In this document: piece by piece, positions 17,141-27,400 of the stretch
Layout: every line of letters begins with the position of its first letter
Numbering within the stretch: position 1 is the stretch's first letter
Assembly (NCBI RefSeq): GCF_003967535.1
Contig: NZ_BIFR01000002.1
Coordinates: 806,001 to 870,000, forward strand
Source: Tengunoibacter tsumagoiensis
Lineage (GTDB): Bacteria; Chloroflexota; Ktedonobacteria; Ktedonobacterales; Ktedonobacteraceae
Reading direction: 5' to 3'
Length of the DNA stretch: 64,000 nt
Program-made: the position numbers and the translations under genes
The notes under the pieces: model-generated
Told to the model about the DNA's origin: nothing
What the model saw: only the letters and a program-made list of their open reading frames with translations
The model's database searches: none

Positions 17141-18571
17141 ATGAAGATTGCCGCTTTTTCAATGGGACCGATTTTTCCCCAATTTGTGCATGGTGGTTCT
17201 CAGAGGACCCTGCGGACCATATTAATGCATTTAGGAAAAGAAAAACATGATGTGACTTTATACTGTACCAGGCGTGACGATAATAATACCGATTTTCAGC
17301 TTGCGCCAAATGTATGGGTACGGCCAATCCTCCGTTTTAAACAAACCTATCCGGAAACCTATTACACTCCACCTTATAATCTTGCGAATGTCATCGGCAC
17401 ACTTGCAGAAGCGATTGATACGCATGATGCTTTTTATATCCATGATAGTGAGCTTGCCTTTCATTTTCTCTACACTAATATTCCCACAGTAGTTTCATTC
17501 AGGGACTTCGTCTATCCCGATACTCTGGCAAGCGCTTTTTCTTTTCGTCGTGATCATCTCGTACTAAATTCTTCCTATCTTAATAATTGTGTAGAGAGCA
17601 TTTTCTCAACATTTCGAGATATCAGGTCACAGACAAGCATTATTCCCAATGGGTTTCAGATGGATCTTTTTCAGAGGCGGGACAGCCAACAATTGCGCTC
17701 TCGTCTGAAATTGAGTGATGATGCTATCCCAGTCCTGTATCCCCATCGCCCTGATCCCAAAAAAGGGTTGTACGAGTCTATGGATGTTCTTGCAAGAGCT
17801 AGAGCCTATATTCCGGCAGCACTTTTTCGTAGAATCAAACTCCTTATCCCTCGCTGGATAGATTCAAACGTTGTCGAGGAAGGATCATACGTTTTTCAGA
17901 ACATCTATAAAGATATTCTTGACTATGCCCACCAACGCGATATTGCTGATTTGATTCATATCCATCCCTGGATTGGCGTCGAGGACATGCCTGCCTATTA
18001 TTCATTGGGTAGAGCCACACTTTGCATTGGGAATTTTATTGAATCTTTTGGCAATTCCTCGATTGAGTCAGAACTGTGTGGGACGCCCGCCCTTATCTCG
18101 CGTGTAGCGGCTCAACGTTCCATTTTGCCTGAAGAGATTTCATTCAAAGTGGACTATCAGGATATTGAAGGTGCTGCATTCCTTTTAGGAAAGATTCTCT
18201 GTGAAGGAGCAAGTCATACCAGAGAGATTCGCGAGTATATCAACACCCATAATAATGAAAAGGATATGGTCAGACGCTACGCCCAAACCCTGGAGCAGAC
18301 CACTGTCATATCACCAATCATGGAAAGCTATCGTTATACATGGAATGAAGATGATCTTATCAAAATACCTGCCTGGTGCTCAAATACAAAGAGCGGATAC
18401 TATAACGACTATAGCTATGGTTATTCTACAGATCAAGAACTTTTATCAATTGTCCAACAGTTAGAGCATCCATGCACTCTTGGAAGCCTACAGCAACACG
18501 GTATTTCAGAAGGAAGCATCCTTGAATGGGTAGAAAAGGGATTTCTTGTAAGAATTCCATATGAAAGATAG
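17141..18571 (+). CDS. Family 4-like glycosyltransferase
   Basis: This protein of 476 residues (from the ATG at 17141; the frame is open from 17108) resembles GT-B glycosyltransferases. MGPIFPQFVHGGSQRTLRTI is an acceptor-domain loop, and NFIESFGNSSIESELCGTPA matches the E-x7-E donor motif, with the family-typical CGTP. AAAAGGAGATAT just before the ATG decides the start. The C-terminal 90 residues are extra and not recognised. It sits 41 bases after the previous GT4 gene and 8 bases before the second asparagine synthase, so it should work on the same product. Confidence 0.82.
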   Translation: MKIAAFSMGPIFPQFVHGGSQRTLRTILMHLGKEKHDVTLYCTRRDDNNTDFQLAPNVWVRPILRFKQTYPETYYTPPYNLANVIGTLAEAIDTHDAFYIHDSELAFHFLYTNIPTVVSFRDFVYPDTLASAFSFRRDHLVLNSSYLNNCVESIFSTFRDIRSQTSIIPNGFQMDLFQRRDSQQLRSRLKLSDDAIPVLYPHRPDPKKGLYESMDVLARARAYIPAALFRRIKLLIPRWIDSNVVEEGSYVFQNIYKDILDYAHQRDIADLIHIHPWIGVEDMPAYYSLGRATLCIGNFIESFGNSSIESELCGTPALISRVAAQRSILPEEISFKVDYQDIEGAAFLLGKILCEGASHTREIREYINTHNNEKDMVRRYAQTLEQTTVISPIMESYRYTWNEDDLIKIPAWCSNTKSGYYNDYSYGYSTDQELLSIVQQLEHPCTLGSLQQHGISEGSILEWVEKGFLVRIPYER

Positions 18572-18579
18572 GATTATTT

Positions 18580-20406
18580 ATGTGTGGTATTTGTGGTATT
18601 ATCGGCCCTGTTCGGATTGAGGATGGCCAGCACATTGAACGAATGAAGGGTGTTCAATCTCATCGCGGGCCTGATGGCACAGGTTTTTATCAGGGGAAGC
18701 AGGGAAGCCTTGGATTTAGCAGGCTGGCTATTGTTGGAGATGAGCAGGGTCAGCAGCCCATTTTTAATGAAGATGCCTCTATTATTATGATAGGAAATGG
18801 TGAAATCTATAATTATAGAACCTTGCGAGAGCAACTCATACACAGCGGGCATCGCTTTCATACATCATCGGATATTGAAGTGATTGTCCATCTTTATGAG
18901 GAGTATGGTACAGAAGCCTGGAGCTATCTGAAAGGGGATTTCGCCTTTGCCTTACTCGATGAAAAGCGTGGAAAAAGTTTCCTCGTCAGAGATCGTTTGG
19001 GGGTAAAACCCCTGTATGTTACAAAAATTGGTGAGCGATGGTATTTTGCGTCAGAGCTCCGAGCTTTATTGGCCATCCAGCGATCTCGAGTACCGATGAA
19101 TACGACTGCTTTGCGTTTATTCTTCCGCTATCGTTTTCTCCCTCATCCCTTCACCCCCTTTGAAGGGATCTATAAACTGAGCCCCGGGCATGAATTGCAG
19201 CATGACTGCTCTGGCATACAAATCCGTCGTTATTGGAACCTTTCTGTCGAGCCAACTACGGATATTCATGATCTGGCGCAGGCTGCCAATCGTTTTGGCG
19301 AGCTGTTTGAACGTGCTACCTGCTTACAGGGTCTGAATGATGTGCCAACAGGTATCGTATTGAGTGCTGGTCTCGACTCCAGTTTGCTTCTCGCGCAACT
19401 GGCTCGGCAAACGGGCTCGCTACGAGCCTACACTATTGATTTTACTGACGAAAATGACCAGGAGCAAGTATCGGAATTTGCCCAGGCTCACGAGCTCTGT
19501 ACAATGCTCAATGTCTCTCATACCCGCGTCGCAGTAAGCCCACAGGACTACCTTGAGGCGATCCCTGCCACCATGTCTTCTTTTGAAGAACCAGTGGGGG
19601 ATGCTGCAGCCCCACTCCTTTATCTCCTTCTCAAGCAGGCCAGTCAAGACGTCCGTGTCGTCCTGGCTGGCGATGGCGGTGATGAACTGTTCGCTGGCTA
19701 TCCCAGCTATCGCCATTTCCTTCAACAACCAGCCCTTTTTCCTGAAAGCCGCCACGTCTTTAAGGGCCATGATGAGCAATCTTTGTTGAGGGCTCAGTAT
19801 CATCCTGATGTTCCTCTCAAGCAGGAACTGCAAAGGGCGGGTGGAGATTTTTGGCTGCAAGAAGGAGGAGTTTTCAATGATAGCCACTTCGCCAAACATG
19901 CCTTTTCGCCTGAACAAGATCGCCGCTTAAATGCATTGTTGCTTGGTGATATTCATGGTTGGCTCTGCGATGATTTGCTATTGAAACTGGATAAACTCTC
20001 TATGCACTGGTCAATTGAGGGCCGCGTCCCATACCTGGATCATGATCTCCTCCAGTTTGCTTTTAGTTTACCAGCCTGGATGAAGCTCAATGATCACTGT
20101 GAAAAAGTAGTCATGCGTACCTACGCTGAGCGTATACTCCCTCATCGTTTTGTTCACCGAAAGAAAACAGGCTTCTCTCTTCCAGTGCACAGTTGGATCT
20201 CTGGTCCATTGCGTGCTATTATTCAAAAAAAGTTGCGCGATGGTAGCTTTATTGCCCAGGAATATGTCAATGCTGACGCATTTCGTACATATGTTGACAA
20301 CTACTTTCAAGGGCATACCGATGATCCGATCTATCACAGTTTTACACTACTTGGAATGCTGTATCTTGAATATTGGCATGAAGGTCTATCATGTTTGTAT
20401 ACATAA
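18580..20406 (+). CDS. Glutamine-dependent asparagine synthase-like amidotransferase (copy 2)
   Basis: This 608-residue paralogue of the enzyme at 10848-12650 is similar throughout: MCGICGIIG with Cys2, HRGPDG, GNGEIYNY, and in the synthetase domain AGDGGDELFAGY and YLEYWH at the end. The ATP-pyrophosphatase loop reads SAGLDSS, with Ala in place of the second Gly of the canonical SGGxDS, while copy 1 keeps SGGIDS. Two such enzymes in one cluster suggest two amide-forming steps or a change of substrate in this copy. It is the last enzyme gene before the secreted peptide and the ABC exporter. The ribosome site is weak (AGGA). Confidence 0.9.
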   Translation: MCGICGIIGPVRIEDGQHIERMKGVQSHRGPDGTGFYQGKQGSLGFSRLAIVGDEQGQQPIFNEDASIIMIGNGEIYNYRTLREQLIHSGHRFHTSSDIEVIVHLYEEYGTEAWSYLKGDFAFALLDEKRGKSFLVRDRLGVKPLYVTKIGERWYFASELRALLAIQRSRVPMNTTALRLFFRYRFLPHPFTPFEGIYKLSPGHELQHDCSGIQIRRYWNLSVEPTTDIHDLAQAANRFGELFERATCLQGLNDVPTGIVLSAGLDSSLLLAQLARQTGSLRAYTIDFTDENDQEQVSEFAQAHELCTMLNVSHTRVAVSPQDYLEAIPATMSSFEEPVGDAAAPLLYLLLKQASQDVRVVLAGDGGDELFAGYPSYRHFLQQPALFPESRHVFKGHDEQSLLRAQYHPDVPLKQELQRAGGDFWLQEGGVFNDSHFAKHAFSPEQDRRLNALLLGDIHGWLCDDLLLKLDKLSMHWSIEGRVPYLDHDLLQFAFSLPAWMKLNDHCEKVVMRTYAERILPHRFVHRKKTGFSLPVHSWISGPLRAIIQKKLRDGSFIAQEYVNADAFRTYVDNYFQGHTDDPIYHSFTLLGMLYLEYWHEGLSCLYT

Positions 20407-20633
20407 AATGTGAAGAGTGTCTAAAGTAAACTCATATATAAATGACTGTAAACAGTGTTACTGGAGGCGTGAACCCTATGTGAACAGCAGATGAGTACTA
20501 TAAGTCTTGAGGAAAGATTGTTATCAGAAACATATTTTTCTGTTTTTCGCTTCTATTATCTCGTGCGAGGCTGCATACCATATTGGAAGCGATAAAATGG
20601 AGAATAGGTTTCATGCTTTTAGGAGTATAAACA

Positions 20634-20792
20634 ATGAAACGTCGATTATCCATCTTGCTGTTTACTCTCGTTGCTCTCACCCTCTGTTTCTGTCTGATTA
20701 AAGAAGAGGTTTTCTTTGTCACCCATGCAAATGCAGCGATTTTTGTTGTTGCGCCTGGCGTAAGCTCTGATGAGGGTCCCTGGCCCTTGTAA
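20634..20792 (+). CDS. 52-residue secreted small peptide
   Basis: This short frame has an excellent ribosome site (AGGAG, eight bases before ATG) in an otherwise gene-free gap. The product starts MKRR, continues with a hydrophobic stretch of about 17 residues (LSILLFTLVALTLCFCL) and has an Ala-Asn-Ala motif at residues 32-34 that suits signal peptidase I. Cleavage after Ala34 would release an 18-residue peptide, AIFVVAPGVSSDEGPWPL. The distance from the hydrophobic core to the cut site is long, so a membrane-anchored form is also possible. It lies between the second asparagine synthase and a heterodimeric ABC exporter, with a TPR-rich regulator gene nearby. A signalling peptide or a ribosomal precursor are both possible. 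No family is recognised. Confidence 0.6.
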   Translation: MKRRLSILLFTLVALTLCFCLIKEEVFFVTHANAAIFVVAPGVSSDEGPWPL

Positions 20793-20799
20793 TGGTAAA

Positions 20800-20824
20800 A
20801 CACATCTCTAACGCGAGAGTGTGT
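20800..20824 (+). terminator. Hairpin between the small peptide and ABC exporter genes
   Basis: Arms ACACATCTCT and AGAGTGTGT pair over nine bases with one bulged T and a six-base loop (AACGCG). It starts eight bases after the peptide stop. The following tract is pyrimidine-rich (TCTTCTACCTCTCC) but has no clean U-run, so it may weaken rather than end transcription into the exporter genes. An RNA-stabilising role for the peptide message is an alternative. Confidence 0.45.
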
Positions 20825-20912
20825 CTTCTACCTCTCCATTGTCTTTGTACTAGATTCATACCTACTTTGTAAAAAAACGTTGCCAGGCATGCAACGTGGA
20901 AAGCTACGATTC

Positions 20913-22664
20913 ATGCCAAAGTTACAATCTTTTACGCAATACATTCGTCTACTTGCAAGATACCTGAAGCCTCAATGGCGAGTTACGCTTGTGATGGTTA
21001 TGCTCATGTTTTTGAGCATAGTACTCCAATTATTGAGCCCGCAGGCGCTGCGAGCTTTTATTGATGTTACTTTGCGGGGCGGAATCACTGGGATACTTGT
21101 GCTGATTGCGCTCCTGTATCTAGCACTATCACTTCTAAACCAGGGAGTGACGGTTATTGCGAACTACTTAAGTGAGAAGGTAGCCTGGACTGCAACCAAC
21201 CAGCTTCGTATCGATCTAATGGCCCATATATTAAGTCTGGATCTTTCATTTTACTATTCTCATACAGCTGGAGAATTAATCGAGCGTATTGATAGTGATG
21301 TGGACCAGTTGTCAAACTTTTTTTCAAAAGTTTTTGTTCAAATGGGCTTTTATCTCGCTTTGCTGGTTGGCACACTGATTGCGCTTGCTCTCACTAACAG
21401 GCTTTTAGGGCTGATTATGGGATGCTACGCACTTATGGTCTTGCTCGTTGTAATGTGGCTCCGTCGCCCGGTAGGTGCTCAACAGATGAAGTGGCGAGAA
21501 GCTGATGCCCGTTTCTTTGGTGCTTTAAGCGAGCAACTCGTAGGAGTCGAGGATCTTCGTGCCAATGGGGCTGTAGGGTATGTTATGCATCGTTTTATAC
21601 AGCTTTATAATTACTGGTTTACGACGATCAAAAAGGCTGGTTTAACTGGAGCAAGGCCCTGGATTCTTTCTCAGATGATGTATACTTTGGGAGGTATCCT
21701 TGGGTTAGTGCTGGGAGCGTATTTGTGGGCTATTGGCCTGGCTACCCCTGGAACAGTCTATCTGATTTTCACCTATAGCACCCTTTTGACACAACCACTT
21801 GGTCAAATCATCTTACAGCTTCAGGATCTCCAACAGGCGCAGGTCTGTATTCAGCGCGTCCAGGAACTTCTCTCCAGGGTTTCGACCATTCAAGATGGCG
21901 AGGAGTCAGTTACTCTAAGAGCCGCACCAGCAATCACCTTTGAACAGGTTTGCTTTGGATATCAGAAGAACGAGCTTGTGATACAGGACCTGTCGTTTGT
22001 CCTGCCTGCTGGACGGGTATTGGGAATACTGGGACGTACGGGAGCAGGGAAGAGCACTATCGCACGTTTGTTGTTCCGTTTGTTCGATCCAGACTCGGGC
22101 GTGATACGCCTGGATGATCGCACCCTTCCTCAGATGCGCCTGCGAGATCTAAGAAAGCAGATTGGCATGATTACCCAGGAGGTCCAACTCTTTGAGGGCT
22201 CCGTTCGTGATAATCTCACCTTTTTTAACCGTGAGATTCCTGATGACCATATCCTGCACGCGCTACACGAAAGTGGCCTGGCCCAATGGTATGCTCGCTT
22301 ACCAGAGGGATTGGATACTCAATTGAGCGCCGGTGGAGCGGGGCTTTCAGCGGGTGAAGCTCAATTACTGGCGTTTGCAAGGGTTTTTCTTAACGATCCC
22401 AAAGTCGTTATTTTAGACGAAGCCTCATCTCGCCTTGATCCCGCTACTGAGCAAACGGTAAAACGTGCAATGGAGAAGCTTTTCTGCCAGCGTACTGGGA
22501 TTATTATTGCGCATCGTCTCACAACGATTGAGTGGGTCAATGACATTATAGTGCTTGAGAAGGGACGTATTGTGGAGTATGGTTCGCGGAGTGATCTTGC
22601 AAACGATCCAGACTCGCATTTTTCCGGTCTCCTTCAGCATACTGTAGAAGTGATGAACGCATGA
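20913..22664 (+). CDS. ABC exporter half-transporter, subunit 1 (catalytic Walker B)
   Basis: This protein of 583 residues has an N-terminal six-helix exporter membrane domain and a C-terminal nucleotide-binding domain. Walker A is GRTGAGKST, the signature is changed to LSAGE, and Walker B is VVILDEASSRLDP with the catalytic Glu kept; the H-loop is IIIAHRLTT. The signature change together with the next gene marks an asymmetric heterodimer. The frame is open from a TTG at 20880, but GGAAAG before the ATG at 20913 favours that start. There is no N-terminal peptidase domain, so it should not process a double-glycine leader. It probably exports the cluster product or the peptide encoded just upstream. 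Confidence 0.9.
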   Translation: MPKLQSFTQYIRLLARYLKPQWRVTLVMVMLMFLSIVLQLLSPQALRAFIDVTLRGGITGILVLIALLYLALSLLNQGVTVIANYLSEKVAWTATNQLRIDLMAHILSLDLSFYYSHTAGELIERIDSDVDQLSNFFSKVFVQMGFYLALLVGTLIALALTNRLLGLIMGCYALMVLLVVMWLRRPVGAQQMKWREADARFFGALSEQLVGVEDLRANGAVGYVMHRFIQLYNYWFTTIKKAGLTGARPWILSQMMYTLGGILGLVLGAYLWAIGLATPGTVYLIFTYSTLLTQPLGQIILQLQDLQQAQVCIQRVQELLSRVSTIQDGEESVTLRAAPAITFEQVCFGYQKNELVIQDLSFVLPAGRVLGILGRTGAGKSTIARLLFRLFDPDSGVIRLDDRTLPQMRLRDLRKQIGMITQEVQLFEGSVRDNLTFFNREIPDDHILHALHESGLAQWYARLPEGLDTQLSAGGAGLSAGEAQLLAFARVFLNDPKVVILDEASSRLDPATEQTVKRAMEKLFCQRTGIIIAHRLTTIEWVNDIIVLEKGRIVEYGSRSDLANDPDSHFSGLLQHTVEVMNA

Positions 22665-24421
22665 AAATAACAAAAATTATCTGGAGCATAACGCGTTACC
22701 GACTATTTTATGAGGTGAGTAGATTTATCTGTGGCATCATCGCGAACGTCGCTACTCTGGCTTTCGGTCTTTTGATGCAACAATTGTATAATACTCTTTC
22801 ATCTCATCCACATTTTGATCAACCATTATTCATATTGCTTTGTTTGATGATTGTGCCAGCTCTAACGACTATGGTCATGAGCTTCTTTGGCATCCATAAC
22901 CTTATTGAGACGCATTTTCCTGTGCGTGGTCTGCTTATGCGTAATGTTTTGGAGCGTATTTATCAGCAGCCAGCAGCCAGAGCCATCCCTTGTTCTACGG
23001 GAGAGGCACTGAATAGGATGCGTGATGATGCAACAACCATCGCTGATGCTCCACGCGATTACCAACTGCCAGCCATGATCTATGCACTCATCGCTTTTAT
23101 TATCCTGTTAAGAGTAAATGTTCTTGTTACTGTGTTTCTTTTTCTTCCGCTAGCTGCTGTTATTGCGATTGCCCGCTCGTTAATGAAACGCATAGAACGC
23201 TATCGTATTGCTAGTAGAGAAGCGGCCGGTCGAGTCAGTGGTCTCATTGGAGAGGTTGTAGGAGCGGCGCAGTCAATCCAGGTCGCGAGCGCAGAAGAGC
23301 CTGTCATCAGGTATTTCAGTCAAATAAATAATCATCGTTTAAAGCAGGTGCTGCGAGAACGTTTGCTCAACGACACACTTGATGCGTTTCTTCAAAATAC
23401 AGTAGGTATAGGTGTTGGTCTGGTTTTGTTTCTGGCGGCATTGAATGCTCATAACTCGCCGCTCAGTGTGGGAGATCTGGCGCTTTTTCTCACCTACCTC
23501 AGCTATATTTCTGGATTTATGCTTGGTTTTGGTGGGCTCTTTGGCTGGTTTGCTCAAGTGTCCGTCTCTTTTTCACGCTTGAGGGCGCTGGTACCAGAAG
23601 CCAGTCCAGAGGAGCTTGTGGAACATCATTCCCTTGCCAGTGTGCCTGTTAGCCAGAACCAGCAAGTAGTAGTGAAAAGCACACCTCTGGAAAGTTTACG
23701 CGTTGAAAATCTAACCTATCGCTATCCAGAAAACGGCAAAGGTATTGAACCTATCAGCTTTGAAGTGAGTAGAGGAGCGCTCGTGGTTATTACAGGACGA
23801 GTGGGTTCAGGAAAAACAACATTGGTACGGGCGATCCTTGGCCTGTTGCCAAAGGATGGAGGGCAACTCTATTGGAACGGAGAACTTATCACTGACTCTG
23901 GCCGTTTTTTTGTGCCACCACATTCGGCCTATACTCCGCAAGTTCATCATCTTTTTAGCACAACGCTGCAAGAAAATATTCTTCTGGATCTCCCTGAAGA
24001 TCAAAAAAGTGTGCAGGAATCTCTCTATCAAGCGGTTATGGATCAAGACGTTGCAGATTTTTCACAAGGGTTGCTGACTGAGATTGGGACACGAGGGATG
24101 AAACTCTCGGGTGGACAGGCCCAGCGTAGCGCTATTGCTAGAACGGTAGTGCGCCATGCTGAGCTTTGCGTTTTTGACGATCTTTCGAGTGCTCTTGATG
24201 CAAAAACCGAAAGCTTGCTCTGGCAGCGGCTGTTTCAGCGTGACTCTGAGCAGACATACCTGGTGGTTTCCCACAGTCGTGAACTTTTACGACGCGCTGA
24301 CCAGATTATCGTGTTGCAAGATGGTCAAATGGTTGCTCATGGAACACTTTCCTTTTTGCTCGAACATTCAGCAGAGATGCAAGCCTTATGGCAAGATGAA
24401 CATATTCCAAATGAACAATAA
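22661..24421 (+). CDS. ABC exporter half-transporter, subunit 2 (degenerate Walker B)
   Basis: This 586-residue partner of the preceding subunit overlaps it by ATGA. It has a six-helix membrane domain and a nucleotide-binding domain with Walker A GRVGSGKTT and an intact signature LSGGQ, but Walker B ends FDDLSSALD, with Asp in place of the catalytic Glu. Paired with subunit 1 (LSAGE, intact Glu) this gives one consensus and one degenerate ATP site, the usual arrangement of heterodimeric exporters. The same pair organisation and the same substitutions recur at 57808-61325. It ends the + strand cluster; the regulator gene beyond runs the other way. Confidence 0.9.
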   Translation: MKITKIIWSITRYRLFYEVSRFICGIIANVATLAFGLLMQQLYNTLSSHPHFDQPLFILLCLMIVPALTTMVMSFFGIHNLIETHFPVRGLLMRNVLERIYQQPAARAIPCSTGEALNRMRDDATTIADAPRDYQLPAMIYALIAFIILLRVNVLVTVFLFLPLAAVIAIARSLMKRIERYRIASREAAGRVSGLIGEVVGAAQSIQVASAEEPVIRYFSQINNHRLKQVLRERLLNDTLDAFLQNTVGIGVGLVLFLAALNAHNSPLSVGDLALFLTYLSYISGFMLGFGGLFGWFAQVSVSFSRLRALVPEASPEELVEHHSLASVPVSQNQQVVVKSTPLESLRVENLTYRYPENGKGIEPISFEVSRGALVVITGRVGSGKTTLVRAILGLLPKDGGQLYWNGELITDSGRFFVPPHSAYTPQVHHLFSTTLQENILLDLPEDQKSVQESLYQAVMDQDVADFSQGLLTEIGTRGMKLSGGQAQRSAIARTVVRHAELCVFDDLSSALDAKTESLLWQRLFQRDSEQTYLVVSHSRELLRRADQIIVLQDGQMVAHGTLSFLLEHSAEMQALWQDEHIPNEQ

Positions 24422-24495
24422 TTCGTCACATAAATTAGCACGTGTTCTGTCTGTTACTCCGGAGAAGGCTAGAGATAAGAAAACAAAGCTGTTTT

Positions 24496-27400
24496 TTAAT
24501 ACACCTCCTCCGTTTGTATTAAGCGGCGATACAACTTCTGGAGTGTGGGGCCAGGAGTAATCGAGAGCTCTCTTTGAAGAACTTCGGTGCAATGCTGGTA
24601 TTGGCGAATAGCCAGCTCGCGTTTACCCAGACGCTGATAACAACGCATAAGACCGTAATGAGCTTCTTCGGAGCAGTCATCGATATTCAGCAACTGTTGC
24701 CAGTGATGTAAGCTTTCATCGAAATTTTCATCTCTCCAGGTAATAAAAGCAATCTCTTTTCTGGCATTAACGTAGATACGGCGTAATTCGTCGCGCCTCA
24801 CATGACACCAGTTATTATAGAAAGGCAGAAGGTAATCTCCTTTATAGCAACTAAGCATCTGAGTAATATAGTTATACGCAGTTTGATCATCATCTTCGGC
24901 AAGTGCCTGTTGAGCCTGTGTATAATACTGTCTAAAGACAGCAACATCATACCAAAAGGCGTTACCGTATACGGCATCCAGTCTCAGTTGGTAAGCATTT
25001 CCGATGTACACAAGACATTCCTGACCAATGATTTTACGTAAATGATATACCGTAGAACGGAACGTTTGCTGAATGGTATCGTCTTCATCAGGCCAGAGTG
25101 TGGCGATGATATGTTCTTTGCTAATGGCCCGGTCATGATCTAGCAGAAAGAAGTACAGTTCCTGTGAGCGTGCCATCCGCCAATGAGTCACTGGTGAGCC
25201 ATCAATCAGAACGGCGGGCTCACCAAATGTGTGTATCTGTAAAGTGGGAGCATGGACACTGATGCAGGCTTGTTGGTAAGTAGGCTGGACTTCACCTGGG
25301 GCATGGATATGTGGGCCTTCCTCCAACTGGCTTTCAGCAAGGATAGTCGTGGTAGGTTCATAATGCAGTGCCTGTCGTACGAGCGGGAAACGCTGCACCT
25401 CAATTTTGACAATATGCTCTAAATCACCTTGCTGAGCCCGTTTGGAGACTGTCTGCATTGTTTGATATGCTTGCTGATATAGACCTAGTGCGACCTGACA
25501 ACAAGCTAGACGAATAAAAGCTGACAGAGAATGGGCACGGTTATTATGCTGTATAACTATTGATTCAAGGTTGCTGAAGCAGCTGTGTGCATCTTCATAC
25601 TGCTGCTGGAGCAACAAGATAGTCCCTCGTGTCAGTTCGCGATAGAATGTTTCATAGCTGCTAGAGGTTGTTTTTATCTGAACGCGTTCGATCAAAAGAA
25701 GAGCAGTATGTGTATCTCCCATAAATGAGTAGCTCATTGCTAACGAACAAAGCAAATGATTCTCGAGATAGCTATCTTCAATTTGTTGCGCAAGGATCAG
25801 GGCCTCCTCGCTCAGAGCAAGAGCTTTTTCAAAGGCTCCCTGAAGTTGATAGGCCTCACTCAGACTTAATTTCGCATATGCTTCACCACTGGGGAATTGT
25901 TCTTTTTGCGCGCTTGCGATAATATCGAGAAGCATTGCTATAGCATTTTCAATGTCTCCTCTATTTCGTTTGGCAATAGTAATCCAGATCAGATTATTAA
26001 TGCGGCCACGAGTATCGCCAAGCTTATCATATAAAGTAATGGCGCGGGAGCGATGGTGGTCGGCAAGAGCCAAAGTACCGATTACCGTATAGGCATTAGC
26101 CAGGCCGCTGTGAAGATGGGCTAATTGGATGGTTACTTGTTGAGAGCCCTTTAATTGAAGCGCTTGCTGCATCTGAGCAATACCAGTAAGGTAATCGCCT
26201 TGTAAACAGGAGCAAATTCCCATCCTTTGATAGGCCTGGGCATATAAATCTTTTTCATTCTCAGGCAACAGCTGAATGGCTTGCATGCATAGTTCCTGCG
26301 CTTTGGAGTAAGCACCATCCCGGAAAAGAAGGGTGCTTTGAGCTATAAAGACCTCAGCCAGTAGCACGGTTGTAGAAAGGGTACTCCCCTCTACTTCCTT
26401 ATCTTTCAACAAGGTACAGGCTCGATCAAGGAGTGGGCGCGCTTTTAAATAGTCGTAGTTGAGAAAGTAGATTTTTGCCTGTAACAGTAATAATACTGGA
26501 GAGCGCTCAAGCATTGGAAGAGCAAACATATGCAGCCATCGTATCACTGTCTCTACATAGCCCTGAGCCAGGGCTTGCTGAGCGGCAATTTGCACGATTT
26601 GGGCTGCGTTTTCGTCGTCCTCTGCTCCCAGGGCATGATGAATGGCCTCTTCGTAATTTTGTTGAGCGAAAAAAAAGTGTGCAGCACGTTGATGCAGGTG
26701 TTTTTTACGATCTGGCTGTTGCTGTGCTAACTCTGCATAGAAAAGTTCACGCAGAACAGGATGGCAGATAAAAAACTGTTGCCCCTCCTTTTCGCTGCGA
26801 ACAACAAACAGCCCTTGTTGTTCTACATACATCAGCATTTTTGCTGAGCTTGTTGAGTCAAGAAGATAGTCGCAGATGTCAGATGTCATCTCTTGCAACA
26901 GAGATGTATCTTTTAAAAACGCATAAGCTTCGAGGTCCTGTTTAAAAACCTCATTTGCGAGATAGGCAAAGAGTGTCTGTCGATCCATGCTGATGGCTGG
27001 CGAGCCCCAGGTTGAGATAAAAGACTGAGACGAAAGAAATTGAATATTGCCAAGCCGAGTACCCAGTAAAATACCAGCGATCCATCCGTTAAAAGGCGCT
27101 ATGAGTTGTTTCAGCTCTTTCTCTGCCAGCGTCTCGCTGTTTTGCAGTTGTGATAGAGCCAGAATTTCTTCGGTGCTAAAACGAAGGCTATTACTGCCGA
27201 GTCCAAATACCTGTCCTGTTACAACCAGTTTTGTGAGATCGAGAGCTGGAAAAGCTCGCGTTTCGATGATCATGGTACAGTGCTTAGGGAGATTAAGAAG
27301 CAAGTGATTCATAAATAAACGAATTTTTTCATTCTCGTTTACTATGTGATAATTGCAGAGAAAGAGTAGAAAGTGGTTTGGTATATCATTTTCAATAGCG

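Noticed and set aside
20491..20595. 34-codon frame upstream of the secreted peptide
   Set aside because: No ribosome site and no recognisable features; probably part of the leader.
18580..20824. Lasso peptide cluster (AsnB-like enzyme plus small peptide plus ABC exporter)
   Set aside because: The AsnB-like enzymes have full glutaminase domains, there is no leader peptidase or PqqD-like protein, and the small peptide has a Sec-type signal rather than a lasso leader.
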